A stretch of 64,000 bases of DNA, from positions 1 to 64,000 of the forward strand of contig CANMLX010000003.1 in NCBI GenBank assembly GCA_947498845.1, given 5' to 3'. A program made the translations under genes and the position numbers. This stretch comes from an uncultured Flavobacteriaceae bacterium. GTDB lineage: Bacteria; Bacteroidota; Bacteroidia; Flavobacteriales; Flavobacteriaceae. This document shows, one piece after another, positions 53,953 to 62,365 of the stretch. The notes under the pieces are model-generated. The model searched no databases. It saw only the letters and a list, made by a program, of their open reading frames with translations, and had not been told where the DNA came from. Numbering within the stretch: the first letter of the stretch is position 1; every line of letters begins with the position of its first letter.

Positions 53953-55017
53953 ATGACAAAAATAAAAACACAATCACTAAAAAAACGAGATAGTGATCTG
54001 GCAAAGAGCAAAAAACAATTGGAAATACTATCTAATGGTATCTTTCAAAATGGAGAATTACCTACTTTTAAAGATAAAATCTCAGAAACAAATCAATTCC
54101 CGCTAAAAGCCAAAACATTAGAGATTTTGCAAATTAATGTTGGTTACATGTGCAATCAGGTTTGTGAGCATTGCCATGTAGATGCTGGTCCAGATAGAAA
54201 AGAAATTATGACGAGGGAAACCATGCAACAATGTTTGGATGTTATTAAAAGCTCTGGCGCTCACACCTTGGATTTAACTGGTGGCGCCCCAGAAATGAAC
54301 CCTGATTTTAGATGGTTTGTTGAAGAAGCTGCTAAAGTTGGGATAAAAGATTTTATAGTACGCTCTAACTTAACCATTATTCGTGCTAATAAAACGTATT
54401 ACGATTTACCAGAATTCTTTAAAAAATACAACATCCACGTTGTTAGTTCCATGCCACATTGGACACGTGGAAAAACAGACAAACAACGTGGTGATGGTGT
54501 TTTTGATGCATCTATAAAAGCTTTACAAGAACTAAATGCAGTTGGTTATGGCATGCCCGACAGCAATTTAAAACTGGATTTGGTCTACAATCCATCGGGA
54601 GCTTTTTTACCTGGAGATCAAGCTTCTATGGAAAAAGACTTTAAAAAAGCATTACTAGAAGATTTTGGCATTCAATTTCACAATTTATTCGCCATTACAA
54701 ACTTACCTATATCAAGGTTTTTAGATTATTTAATTGCTTCAGAAAATTATGAAGACTATATGTATGCCCTTGTAGAAGCCTATAACCCTAGTGCTGTAGC
54801 CAATGTTATGTGTACAAATACACTGTCTATAAGTTGGGATGGTTATTTATTTGACTGTGATTTCAACCAAATGTTAGAACTTCCCGTAAATAGTAAAGTC
54901 AAGCATATTTCGCAATACAATAAAACATTGCTTGAAAAACGAAACATTGTTATTTCTCAACATTGCTATGGCTGTACTGCTGGAGCAGGCAGTAGTTGCC
55001 AAGGTGTTGTGACATAA
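53953..55017 (+). CDS. arsS: Arsenosugar biosynthesis radical SAM protein ArsS
   Basis: 354 residues. The radical-SAM cluster motif CxxxCxxC is at Cys67, Cys71 and Cys74 (YMCNQVCEHCHVDAG), with LDLTGGAPEMNP as the SAM-binding GGxP-like block. The C-terminal DUF3641 region has NVMCTNTLSISWDGYLFDCDFNQML and a final Cys cluster CYGCTAGAGSSC. This is the Cys, not selenocysteine, version. ArsS joins dimethylarsenite to the 5'-deoxyadenosyl moiety of SAM, giving the arsenonucleoside that is later trimmed. In cluster with arsM, a phosphorylase and a glycosyltransferase. Confidence 0.94.
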   Translation: MTKIKTQSLKKRDSDLAKSKKQLEILSNGIFQNGELPTFKDKISETNQFPLKAKTLEILQINVGYMCNQVCEHCHVDAGPDRKEIMTRETMQQCLDVIKSSGAHTLDLTGGAPEMNPDFRWFVEEAAKVGIKDFIVRSNLTIIRANKTYYDLPEFFKKYNIHVVSSMPHWTRGKTDKQRGDGVFDASIKALQELNAVGYGMPDSNLKLDLVYNPSGAFLPGDQASMEKDFKKALLEDFGIQFHNLFAITNLPISRFLDYLIASENYEDYMYALVEAYNPSAVANVMCTNTLSISWDGYLFDCDFNQMLELPVNSKVKHISQYNKTLLEKRNIVISQHCYGCTAGAGSSCQGVVT

Positions 55018-55039
55018 TATTTAACTAAATTGAAGAAGC

Positions 55040-55669
55040 ATGAGCAAAGAATTAATTATTGTCTTTGTAAAAAATATTGAAGCAGGCAAAGTGAAAACCA
55101 GACTTGCAAAAACAATAGGAGATAAAGGCGCTTGTGACATATACAATGAACTTGTAAATATCACTGAAAACGCAACTAAAAATCTTTCAGCAGATAAACG
55201 TATTTATTTTTCAAATACTGTTGATAATTCCAGATGGAATAAAGCTTATAAAACAACACAACAAGGTCAAGATTTAGGTGAACGCATGAAAAATGCTTTT
55301 ATTGATGGATTTGATGATAATTACCGGCGTGTTATACTTATAGGCACAGATTTACCAGACATAAAACCAAAACATATAGAAAAAGCGTTCAAAGCTTTAA
55401 AAACAAAAGATGCTGTTTTTGGTCCATCTGAAGACGGCGGGTATTATCTTATTGGGCTATCTAAAATGCATCAATTTATTTTTGATGACAAACCATGGAG
55501 CCAACCCAGCCTATTAGAGGAAACATTAAAACAGCTGGAAAACAAAAACATTTCATATAAAACTTTAAAAACCTTAAATGACATTGATACGTTTGAGGAT
55601 TTACAAGCCTCGGAATTTTATAAATCAAATATAGAATTACAAGAAAAAATTAAACAGTTTCAAAATTAA
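55040..55669 (+). CDS. TIGR04282 family arsenosugar biosynthesis glycosyltransferase
   Basis: 209 residues, GT-A fold. IIVFVKNIEAGKVKTRLAKTIGD at the N-terminus binds nucleotide-sugar. DLGERMKNAF, LIGTDLPDIKPKHIEKAF with the metal DxD-type Asp, and FGPSEDGGYYLIGLSK are TIGR04282 marks. Co-directional 22 bp after arsS. It probably adds the aglycone side chain or a sugar-phosphate to the arsenoribose; the exact acceptor is not established here. Confidence 0.9.
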   Translation: MSKELIIVFVKNIEAGKVKTRLAKTIGDKGACDIYNELVNITENATKNLSADKRIYFSNTVDNSRWNKAYKTTQQGQDLGERMKNAFIDGFDDNYRRVILIGTDLPDIKPKHIEKAFKALKTKDAVFGPSEDGGYYLIGLSKMHQFIFDDKPWSQPSLLEETLKQLENKNISYKTLKTLNDIDTFEDLQASEFYKSNIELQEKIKQFQN

Positions 55670-55752
55670 ATAACAGTTTTTATTATTGTTATGAAATAAA
55701 AATAAAACTTTAACGACTAGTCTATCATTATTTAATTAATAAGTAATTAGTC

Positions 55753-56484
55753 ATGAAAAAACATATACTTTTATTTTGTCTTGCTATATTTTCTCAAATA
55801 GCTATTGCTCAATGTGCAAGAAGCGCTTCTGGCTTTGGTAACAACACAAGAGTTCCTTCTTATAATGTGGCAGGAGATGTTACAGTTACGCTAAACACTA
55901 ATAACACTGTAACTTTAGACCTAGGCAGTAATTTTAACACAGCCTCTGGCCCCGACATAAGAGCTTATCTTGTGAAATCTAACGGTGTTTCAAATGCAGT
56001 ATTAGCAAGTACCAAAATAGAAAACTTAGAAAATATTCAGTTTGGGTTAGTAGGATGTGAATTTATGCGTTGTTCACCTGAAATCCCTGCAAATGGAGCA
56101 AAAACATTTACTGTTCCAGTGCCTAATGGTATAAATATTTTTGACTACGATACTGTATTCTTTTATTGCTTAGAATTTGATCAATTTTGGGATTTTGGTG
56201 CCTATACACCATTTGTAGCAGGTTCTTGTTCCCTGAGTGTAGAGGAAAACACACTAGAATCAGCAAATTTATATCCTAACCCAGCAGAAAACACCTTTAG
56301 AATTAACACCAGCACTAACGAATTAGCACAAATAAAAATTTACAATGCTCTGGGCAAATTATATTATAGTGGCAGTCATAGACTTAACTCAGATATAGAC
56401 ATAACAAACCTAAAACGTGGTCTTTACTTTTTATCTATAACTACAAAAAAAGGCGAAGCCTCTAAAAAATTAGTTATAAACTAA
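55753..56484 (+). CDS. Secreted DM13-like protein with T9SS type A sorting domain
   Basis: 243 residues. Signal peptide (about 1-19, cut after AIA). A DM13-like domain (about 35-155) includes TLDLGSNFNTASGPDIRAYLV and YDTVFFYCLEFDQFWDFGAYTP, with a few Cys. The C-terminal sorting domain (about 168-243: NLYPNPAENTFRINTS ... GLYFLSITTKKGEASKKLVIN) directs export by the type IX system. It sits between arsenosugar genes in the same direction. DM13 domains are proposed electron-transfer modules. A role in arsenosugar metabolism is unproven. Confidence 0.85.
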   Translation: MKKHILLFCLAIFSQIAIAQCARSASGFGNNTRVPSYNVAGDVTVTLNTNNTVTLDLGSNFNTASGPDIRAYLVKSNGVSNAVLASTKIENLENIQFGLVGCEFMRCSPEIPANGAKTFTVPVPNGINIFDYDTVFFYCLEFDQFWDFGAYTPFVAGSCSLSVEENTLESANLYPNPAENTFRINTSTNELAQIKIYNALGKLYYSGSHRLNSDIDITNLKRGLYFLSITTKKGEASKKLVIN

Positions 56485-56551
56485 AGGGATTTCCTATAAA
56501 TCGCATATTTTTGGAAGCATTTAAGTCTAATAATTTATTTAGAAGTTTATA

Positions 56552-57364
56552 ATGATAAAATATATTGAAGAAACGGTCGACTACTTAAAAAGTAGAGGAT
56601 TTGAAAACCCAGAAATAGGCATTATTCTTGGCACTGGCTTAGGGCAACTTATTGACGATATTGAAATCCTTAAAGAGGTAAGCTATAACCATATTCCAAA
56701 TTTCCCCACCGCAACAGTAGAGTTCCATAAAGGAAAACTTATTTATGGCATACTGGAAGGCAAAAACGTTATTGTTATGCAAGGACGCTTTCATTTATAC
56801 GAAGGCTATACACTACAAGATGTAACATATCCTGTTCGCATAATGGAAAAATTAGGCATAAAAACACTATTAGTATCTAACGCTTCTGGAGCAATAAATT
56901 TAGACTTTAAAAAAGGAGAATTAATGCTTATTGAAGACCATATAAACCTTCAAGGCAGTTCGCCTCTAGCATTTAAAGGTGTTGAACAATTAGGAGAACG
57001 CTTTACAGATATGAGTGCGCCTTACGACATCGAAATTAATACGACATTCAAAAACATTGCCAAAGCAAATAATATCACCTTACATGAAGGTGTTTACGCC
57101 AGTGTATTTGGACCTCAATTAGAAACCAGAGCAGAATATAGAATGCTAAAAATTATGGGAGCAGATGCAGTAGGCATGAGTACCGTACCTGAAATAATTG
57201 TTGCAAACCATTTAAAATTAAAAGTGGCAGCTGTGTCAGTTTTAACAGATGAATGCGACCCAGATAACCTAGAACCTATAAACATTGAGGATATCATAGC
57301 TAGTGCTGCAAAAGCAGAACCTAACATGATAACCTTATTTAAAGAATTAATACAAACACTTTAA
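56552..57364 (+). CDS. Purine-nucleoside phosphorylase
   Basis: 270 residues, trimeric PNP family (MTAP/PNP). Blocks GIILGTGLGQLIDDIE (phosphate), VIVMQGRFHLYEGY, LLVSNASGAINLDF, YASVFGPQLETRAEYRMLKIMGADAVGMSTVPE and VSVLTDECDP are all present. It cleaves purine nucleosides to base and ribose 1-phosphate. In this cluster the natural substrate is probably the arsenoadenosine formed by ArsS, releasing adenine. It may also serve general purine salvage. Confidence 0.93.
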   Translation: MIKYIEETVDYLKSRGFENPEIGIILGTGLGQLIDDIEILKEVSYNHIPNFPTATVEFHKGKLIYGILEGKNVIVMQGRFHLYEGYTLQDVTYPVRIMEKLGIKTLLVSNASGAINLDFKKGELMLIEDHINLQGSSPLAFKGVEQLGERFTDMSAPYDIEINTTFKNIAKANNITLHEGVYASVFGPQLETRAEYRMLKIMGADAVGMSTVPEIIVANHLKLKVAAVSVLTDECDPDNLEPINIEDIIASAAKAEPNMITLFKELIQTL

Positions 57365-57421
57365 TTAAGTAAGCAGTACTCAGTAGGCAGTCACAATTGA
57401 CAGAGGAATAACGAAACTCCT

Positions 57422-57449
57422 AATACTGAATACTGAATACTGAATACTG
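57422..57449 (+). repeat. Heptamer tandem repeat (AATACTG x4) in arsM leader
   Basis: Four perfect AATACTG units end 6 bp before the arsM ATG at 57456. An imperfect relative (ACTCAGTAGGCAGT) occurs earlier in the same 91-bp gap. Change in unit number would alter the 5' leader length. Confidence 0.9.
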
Positions 57450-57455
57450 AGAAAC

Positions 57456-58427
57456 ATGAGTAATTATTTAGAAACCACCAAAGACGTATATAAAGAAGCT
57501 GCATTAACACCAGACGTAGGGCTGTGTTGTACCACTAATCCTATCTGGGAATTACCTGGGTTGAAAATTCCAAAAATAATGCAGGAAATGAATTATGGAT
57601 GTGGTTCTACAGTACATGCTAGAGATTTATCTAATAATCCAAAAATGTTATATGTTGGTGTTGGCGGTGGTATGGAGTTACTACAATTCTCCTATTTTAA
57701 TCGTGAAAAATCGGGGGTTGTGGGCGTAGATGTGGTTGATGAAATGCTGGAAGCATCTCGCAAAAACTTTAAAGAAGCCGAAGAACTAAACCCTTGGTTT
57801 AAAAGTGAGTTTGTTGATTTAAAAAAGGGAGACGCACTTAATCTACCTGTTGAAGATAACAGTATTGATGTAGCTGCTCAAAACTGCTTGTTTAATATTT
57901 TCAAAGAAGAAGATTTAAAGAAAGCCATTGCAGAAATGTATCGTGTTTTAAAACCACACGGACGCTTAGTAATGAGCGACCCTACTTGCGAACAACCTAT
58001 GAATGATAACTTACGTAACGACGATAGATTACGTGCGCTTTGTTTAAGCGGAAGTTTACCAATAAAAGAGTATGTAAAAATGTTGACGGATGCTGGTTTT
58101 GGTACTATTGAGATTAGAGCAAGAAAACCTTACCGTGTATTGAGCCCTAAGCATTATGACACAGATGAATTAATCTATATAGAATCTATAGAAGTTGCTG
58201 CTATAAAAGACCCTATGCCAGCTGATGGCCCTTGTGTATTTACTGGTAAAGCTGCTATTTATTTTGGCGATGACGATTTTGTTGATGACAATGCAGGTCA
58301 TATTTTATTAAAAAATCAGCCACTAGCTGTTTGTGATAAAACAGCTTCCAATCTAGCGGCGCTTGGTAGAGATGATATTTTTATTAGCGAGTCTACTTAT
58401 CATTATGATGGTGGTGGATGTTGTTAG
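57456..58427 (+). CDS. arsM: Arsenosugar biosynthesis arsenite methyltransferase ArsM
   Basis: 323 residues. SAM-binding block MLYVGVGGGMELLQFSYF, then VVGVDVVDEMLEASRKNF. Arsenic-binding cysteines occur in GLCCTTNPIWELPGLKIP near residue 23, NCLFNIF and LRALCLSG, with a further CC pair at the very C-terminus (YHYDGGGCC). ArsM methylates arsenite to the dimethyl form used by ArsS. Last gene of the plus-strand cluster; a strong hairpin follows. Confidence 0.94.
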   Translation: MSNYLETTKDVYKEAALTPDVGLCCTTNPIWELPGLKIPKIMQEMNYGCGSTVHARDLSNNPKMLYVGVGGGMELLQFSYFNREKSGVVGVDVVDEMLEASRKNFKEAEELNPWFKSEFVDLKKGDALNLPVEDNSIDVAAQNCLFNIFKEEDLKKAIAEMYRVLKPHGRLVMSDPTCEQPMNDNLRNDDRLRALCLSGSLPIKEYVKMLTDAGFGTIEIRARKPYRVLSPKHYDTDELIYIESIEVAAIKDPMPADGPCVFTGKAAIYFGDDDFVDDNAGHILLKNQPLAVCDKTASNLAALGRDDIFISESTYHYDGGGCC

Positions 58428-58439
58428 ATATTAATTTAT

Positions 58440-58477
58440 AATCCTTGTATTCTTTTAGTGAAAAGAATACAAGGATT
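58440..58477 (+). terminator. Perfect 17-bp hairpin between convergent genes
   Basis: Left arm 58440-58456 (AATCCTTGTATTCTTTT), loop AGTG, right arm 58461-58477 as its exact reverse complement. Located 13 bp after arsM and 29 bp before the end of the convergent lipoprotein gene. Its A/T-rich ends suit a bidirectional terminator. Confidence 0.85.
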
Positions 58478-58505
58478 CAGTCTATTTTTATCAGTCTTAC
58501 TGACA

Positions 58506-59240
58506 TTAGTAACCTGCCAGACTTATTATTTCATTAGGTTTTAATGCGCTTAATTCTATAATGCTCTTACCAGACTTTTTCATAGCTTTTCTAATAAGAT
58601 AGTTTCCTGTCCTATACCCTATAGAAGTTCTACCATCAGGATGTTCTCCCATTACCCATTTATTATAACTTGCATCAAGCGGAAGATCTAAAATTTCTTT
58701 AACCCAACTATCAGCCTCATTAGTAAAGGAATTTGCATCGCATATATACCCCGTTTGTATTTCTGCAAAGACAACTGCTAAACCTTCATTAACCATAGCA
58801 TTAGGAATTCCATATCCAAATTCATTATCATATATAGCCCAACCTCTTGCTAAATGATGGAATTCATGAAACACTACACTTTTAATCCCCAATTCAAGAG
58901 AATCAACAATACCCCCATAATAACTGTTGGAAAGCTGAATGGCAATTGTTGGAGGAGAATTCCATTCAGTTCTTCCTGTTACACCTCCAATATCATCCAA
59001 ATCCCAATTTACACTCTCAACAATAACTTTTATACTATCAGGAAGATTTGGTAAAACATTACAAACTTCTCTCCCTGATTTATTTATCAATTCACTGACG
59101 AATATTTTTTGTGGCCCTGTAAACTTAAGTGAGTCTTCCTGAAAGACAACCTCTATTTTCCCTAATTGAGGTTTTCTAGAATTACATGCAACAGCGCATA
59201 ATATGGGTACAATTAAAGCAAAGCTCTTTAGTATTTTCAT
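58506..59240 (-). CDS. Lipoprotein with HExxH motif (DUF2268-like putative zinc protease)
   Basis: 244 residues. Signal peptide with lipobox AVAC (Cys19). The mature part has VVFHEFHHLARGWAIYD, an HExxH zinc-binding motif, with NEGLAVVFAEIQTGY about 20 residues later providing a glutamate ligand, as in DUF2268 putative Zn-dependent proteases. Likely periplasmic, facing from a membrane. It is the last gene of the minus-strand group headed by the ECF sigma factor at 62132, 20 bp after the second DUF4097-type gene, and may belong to that regulon. Confidence 0.72.
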   Translation of the reverse strand: MKILKSFALIVPILCAVACNSRKPQLGKIEVVFQEDSLKFTGPQKIFVSELINKSGREVCNVLPNLPDSIKVIVESVNWDLDDIGGVTGRTEWNSPPTIAIQLSNSYYGGIVDSLELGIKSVVFHEFHHLARGWAIYDNEFGYGIPNAMVNEGLAVVFAEIQTGYICDANSFTNEADSWVKEILDLPLDASYNKWVMGEHPDGRTSIGYRTGNYLIRKAMKKSGKSIIELSALKPNEIISLAGY

Positions 59241-59260
59241 TTTATACTTTTTTTTGCATA

Positions 59261-59983
59261 TTAACCTTTCCTTATGTAAATATTCCCCGAAACGGTTTCC
59301 ATTATTAACGGAAACGTTCCTCCATTAATTTGTTTTGACACCTTGTTATTAAATGACTTGCCGTGTTTCCCTAAATCAGTTTTTTCAAAGTCCAAATCAG
59401 AATATATAGTACCAGTTACAGATTTTGCATTAAGCTTTGCCTTATTAACTTTAATATCTAGGGCTCCACTTATTGTTTTCAACCGTAATTCTCCGTTATA
59501 TTTTTTTATGGTTACATCTCCAGAAATTAAGTCGGTCACTAAGTCTCCTTCATAAGTATCTGTAAATACACTACCTGATATACTCTTTATTCTAAGCTTG
59601 ATATTCTTGGGTACAACAACTACATAATTAATATCTGTGGTATGACAACAGTTACAATTCTCATTTTTTTCATCTTTATTAGAATAATAAACGTTTCGTT
59701 TTTTACTTTTAAAATAATCTCCAAAATCTGAGTATAACTTTAATTGTCCTGAACTATTTTCGCTCTTAATACTGTAATTGTCATTACCTGTACCATCATC
59801 AATATTTACTGATGCTTTTACTATAATTTCATTAGTGTTTCCATGCACAACTTTAATATCCTGAGCGAACTTAAAGTTGATAAAAACCTCTTGATCTTTA
59901 GAAATTTGCTCTTTTACTTCTACTTGTTTTTGGGCATTAAGCGTTACTACACTTAATAGTGCCACTATAATTATATATTTCAT
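59261..59983 (-). CDS. DUF4097-like beta-strand repeat protein (secreted)
   Basis: 240 residues. Signal peptide (about 1-17). The mature part alternates short strands: LRIKSISGSVFTDTYEGDLVTDLISGDVTIKKYNGELRLKTISGALDIKVNKAKLNAKSVTGTIYSDL. This is the right-handed beta-solenoid pattern of DUF4097 adhesin-like proteins. A Cys motif NCNCCHTT near residue 109 is unusual and could bind metal. Downstream of a longer paralogue, probably in one operon with sigma and anti-sigma genes. Function unknown. Confidence 0.8.
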   Translation of the reverse strand: MKYIIIVALLSVVTLNAQKQVEVKEQISKDQEVFINFKFAQDIKVVHGNTNEIIVKASVNIDDGTGNDNYSIKSENSSGQLKLYSDFGDYFKSKKRNVYYSNKDEKNENCNCCHTTDINYVVVVPKNIKLRIKSISGSVFTDTYEGDLVTDLISGDVTIKKYNGELRLKTISGALDIKVNKAKLNAKSVTGTIYSDLDFEKTDLGKHGKSFNNKVSKQINGGTFPLIMETVSGNIYIRKG

Positions 59984-60011
59984 TTTGACTGTTCGTTTTT
60001 TTGATTGATGA

Positions 60012-60782
60012 TTATTTTTTTCTGAGATATACGTTTCCTGTTGACGACCTAAGTGCTATGTTTACGCCTCCTCCATTGAGTTTACTTTCAATTTTACGAT
60101 TTGCTCCAACTACTTTCATACCGTCTGGAGCATCAATTTTCAACTCAAAATCAGTGTAAATGGTTCCCATAGTAGAACGTAATTCTAAATCGGCTTTTGT
60201 ATTTGATGGTAAAGACACATCAACACTTCCTGTTGAACTATGAATTGTAATTGGCGACGATTGATTAACATTTACAAAATCAACTTTAATAGCCCCTGTT
60301 TCTGTATGGGCAGTAATGGGACCTGTAACTTCACTAAACGTAATATTACCCACATTACTGTTAACTTCAATTTCAGAAGAGAATCCTTCAAAAGTTACTG
60401 CACCTAGCTCACCACAATCAATATGAATATCTATTGTTTTTGGAAGTTCTATTTTTAGTCCGTTTCGCTGCATCCACGATTTTAAGTCTTTAACACGTAA
60501 TACACTTCCCTCTTGACTAATTAAAACTCCAAGCCCTGTGTTATCAGTTCCTCCAGAGTAAATCGCTTTTAATCCTTCAGCTCGTTGATTGTTTGTACTA
60601 TCTTTCCCAATACTTTTGAATTTTAATTCATTATCTGAGCCAGCCGTTATTGTAACCTTCGTTCCTGTTTCAATATATACTTTAGTGATTCCATTTAAGC
60701 TTTTGGTATAATCTTCCTGAGCATAGGTGAATATAAAGCTTAAAAAAGCCATTAGATTTATAATAATTCCTGTTCGTTTCAT
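60012..60782 (-). CDS. DUF4097 family beta-strand repeat protein (secreted)
   Basis: 256 residues from ATG 60782 (MKRTGIIINLMAFLSFIFTYAQ, signal peptide). An in-frame ATG at 60827 would put 15 extra residues before the signal peptide and overlaps the anti-sigma gene. Repeats such as GAVTFEGFSSEIEVNSNVGNITFSEVTGPITAHTETGAIKVDFVNV, then STGSVDVSLPSNTKADLELRSTMGTIYTDF, and the ending RSSTGNVYLRKK are typical DUF4097. Pairing with ECF sigma plus zf-HC2 anti-sigma is common in Bacteroidota, suggesting an envelope-stress output. Confidence 0.87.
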   Translation of the reverse strand: MKRTGIIINLMAFLSFIFTYAQEDYTKSLNGITKVYIETGTKVTITAGSDNELKFKSIGKDSTNNQRAEGLKAIYSGGTDNTGLGVLISQEGSVLRVKDLKSWMQRNGLKIELPKTIDIHIDCGELGAVTFEGFSSEIEVNSNVGNITFSEVTGPITAHTETGAIKVDFVNVNQSSPITIHSSTGSVDVSLPSNTKADLELRSTMGTIYTDFELKIDAPDGMKVVGANRKIESKLNGGGVNIALRSSTGNVYLRKK

Positions 60783-60804
60783 TTTGTTCGATTTTAATTT
60801 TTGA

Positions 60805-61602
60805 TTAAATAATTTGCGAAATACCATCGTTTACTTGCTCTTTTACAAAATCTGGCGTATCCGAATGCTCCAATAGTTTTTTCATAGGATCAATAGCGCG
60901 CTTTTCCTGAATCTTCACCAAAAATTGTATAATGGCAATTTGTAAACTTGGATTTTTCTGCGTTGTTAGAGCTTCTATAAACGCATCTTTTACAATTGAT
61001 GACTCTGGAAATTCTGATAATGCTTCTGCTGCAGCCAGTCGCACATTAATATTTCCGTCGTATTGCATACGTTCTATCAAAGCTTCTAATATCTTGACAT
61101 CTGGTTGTTCAAAACCTTCTGTATAATTTACAGCTTGAATGCGTTTACTCACAGATTGATTTTCAATCATTGCCAATACCACACTCTCTTTTAATTCATT
61201 AGTTTCTATTTGTAGTGCTACTATTTCTTGATTGGCACTTTGTTTGGTTTTATGACTCCCCAGAAAATATCCTGAAAATAAAAACACTATAGATGCTGCC
61301 ACTTGAAATGCACGTTTCCAAGGGAACTCCTTCTCCTGTTTGCGAAGTTGTATAACTTCTACATCTGGTCTTAACAACTGTTTTTCTTCTTCAAGACGTT
61401 TATAAAACCCTTCTCTAAGGCTTTCATTTGGCACTTCTTCATCTACATCATTAAATGCTGTTAAAAGTGCTACCGTTTCATCATATAGAGTTTTACAATT
61501 AGTACAAGCTTCTATGTGTTTCTGTATTTGCCCAGTCTCATCTTCAGCTAATTGACCATCAATAAAATCTACTATATATTTTTCTACATCATTACAATTC
61601 AT
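60805..61602 (-). CDS. Zinc-finger (zf-HC2) anti-sigma factor with HEAT repeats
   Basis: 265 residues. The N-terminal zf-HC2 domain (about 1-45) has the HxxxC..C signature IQKHIEACTNCKTLYDE, the usual sigma-binding zinc fold. One membrane helix lies at about 103-119 (AFQVAASIVFLFSGYFLG). The C-terminal half (about 160-265) carries HEAT-like repeats (NVRLAAAEALSEFPESSIVKDAFIEAL, QIAIIQFLVKIQEKRAIDPM) on the other side of the membrane, a probable sensory or interaction platform. The ATG is 2 bp after the sigma stop, a tight pair. Confidence 0.9.
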   Translation of the reverse strand: MNCNDVEKYIVDFIDGQLAEDETGQIQKHIEACTNCKTLYDETVALLTAFNDVDEEVPNESLREGFYKRLEEEKQLLRPDVEVIQLRKQEKEFPWKRAFQVAASIVFLFSGYFLGSHKTKQSANQEIVALQIETNELKESVVLAMIENQSVSKRIQAVNYTEGFEQPDVKILEALIERMQYDGNINVRLAAAEALSEFPESSIVKDAFIEALTTQKNPSLQIAIIQFLVKIQEKRAIDPMKKLLEHSDTPDFVKEQVNDGISQII

Positions 61603-61604
61603 GG

Positions 61605-62132
61605 TTATATGGTTTTAAAATAAACGGTTCTTAATTTTTTTATAATACGGTGTATTTTCACTTTTACTGCACCTTCACTACTTCCTGTTATTTCGGCTAT
61701 TTTACTATACTTTAGTCCTTGAAATCTATTTAGTACAATCAATTCTCTTTCTTCTTTATCTAATATTTTTATAGCCTCTTGTAAATGTGATACATTATCA
61801 TTTTTATCAATACTATCTTCACTTTTACTGGCTACCAGTTCAACATCAGTATGCCTTGACGTTTTTTTGGAATTCTGGTAATAATCTGAAAACTCATTTC
61901 TTGCAATTCTAAAAATCCATGACACAAATTGACCTCCTCTATAAGATTCTCTGTAACGCATCACTTTATAAAATACAGTTTGTGTCATATCTTCACATAT
62001 TGCTTTGTCTCTTACCATTTGAAAATAAAAATTGTATAACCGCTTATTATAGCGTTCAAAAATATGAGCCATAGCATCTAGATTACCTTGAGATACATCA
62101 AGCATTAATTCTTCATCGGTTAGTTTTTTCAA
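61605..62132 (-). CDS. ECF RNA polymerase sigma factor
   Basis: 175 residues. Region 2 at about 20-80 (MAHIFERYNKRLYNFYFQMVRDKAICEDMTQTVFYKVMRYRESY). Region 4 at about 115-170 (LDKEERELIVLNRFQGLKYSKIAEITGSSEGAVKVKIHRIIKKL). The start is a TTG at 62132 (MKKLTDEELM); the ATG at 62105 would remove LTDEELM, a segment common to such sigma factors, so the TTG is preferred. First gene of the unit with anti-sigma, DUF4097 and lipoprotein genes downstream. The 233-bp upstream region shows no TAnnTTTG box I trust. Confidence 0.92.
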   Translation of the reverse strand: MKKLTDEELMLDVSQGNLDAMAHIFERYNKRLYNFYFQMVRDKAICEDMTQTVFYKVMRYRESYRGGQFVSWIFRIARNEFSDYYQNSKKTSRHTDVELVASKSEDSIDKNDNVSHLQEAIKILDKEERELIVLNRFQGLKYSKIAEITGSSEGAVKVKIHRIIKKLRTVYFKTI

Positions 62133-62365
62133 TTCTATTTTGTTATGGTTTGGCTTAAAGACCTTTAATTTATAAAAAGGTTACACTTAACTATATTTTT
62201 TATGGATTTTTTATATCCTTGGGCTTTCTTGCAAGTTTTAAATAGTTTAAATATATTCATCAAAGCAAGACTTTATTATTAATTGTTAGGTTTAATATCT
62301 ACCATAGACTAAACCCTATGTATTTATAACTTTTTTAGTTAACAATAGTTTATACTCAAGTAACA

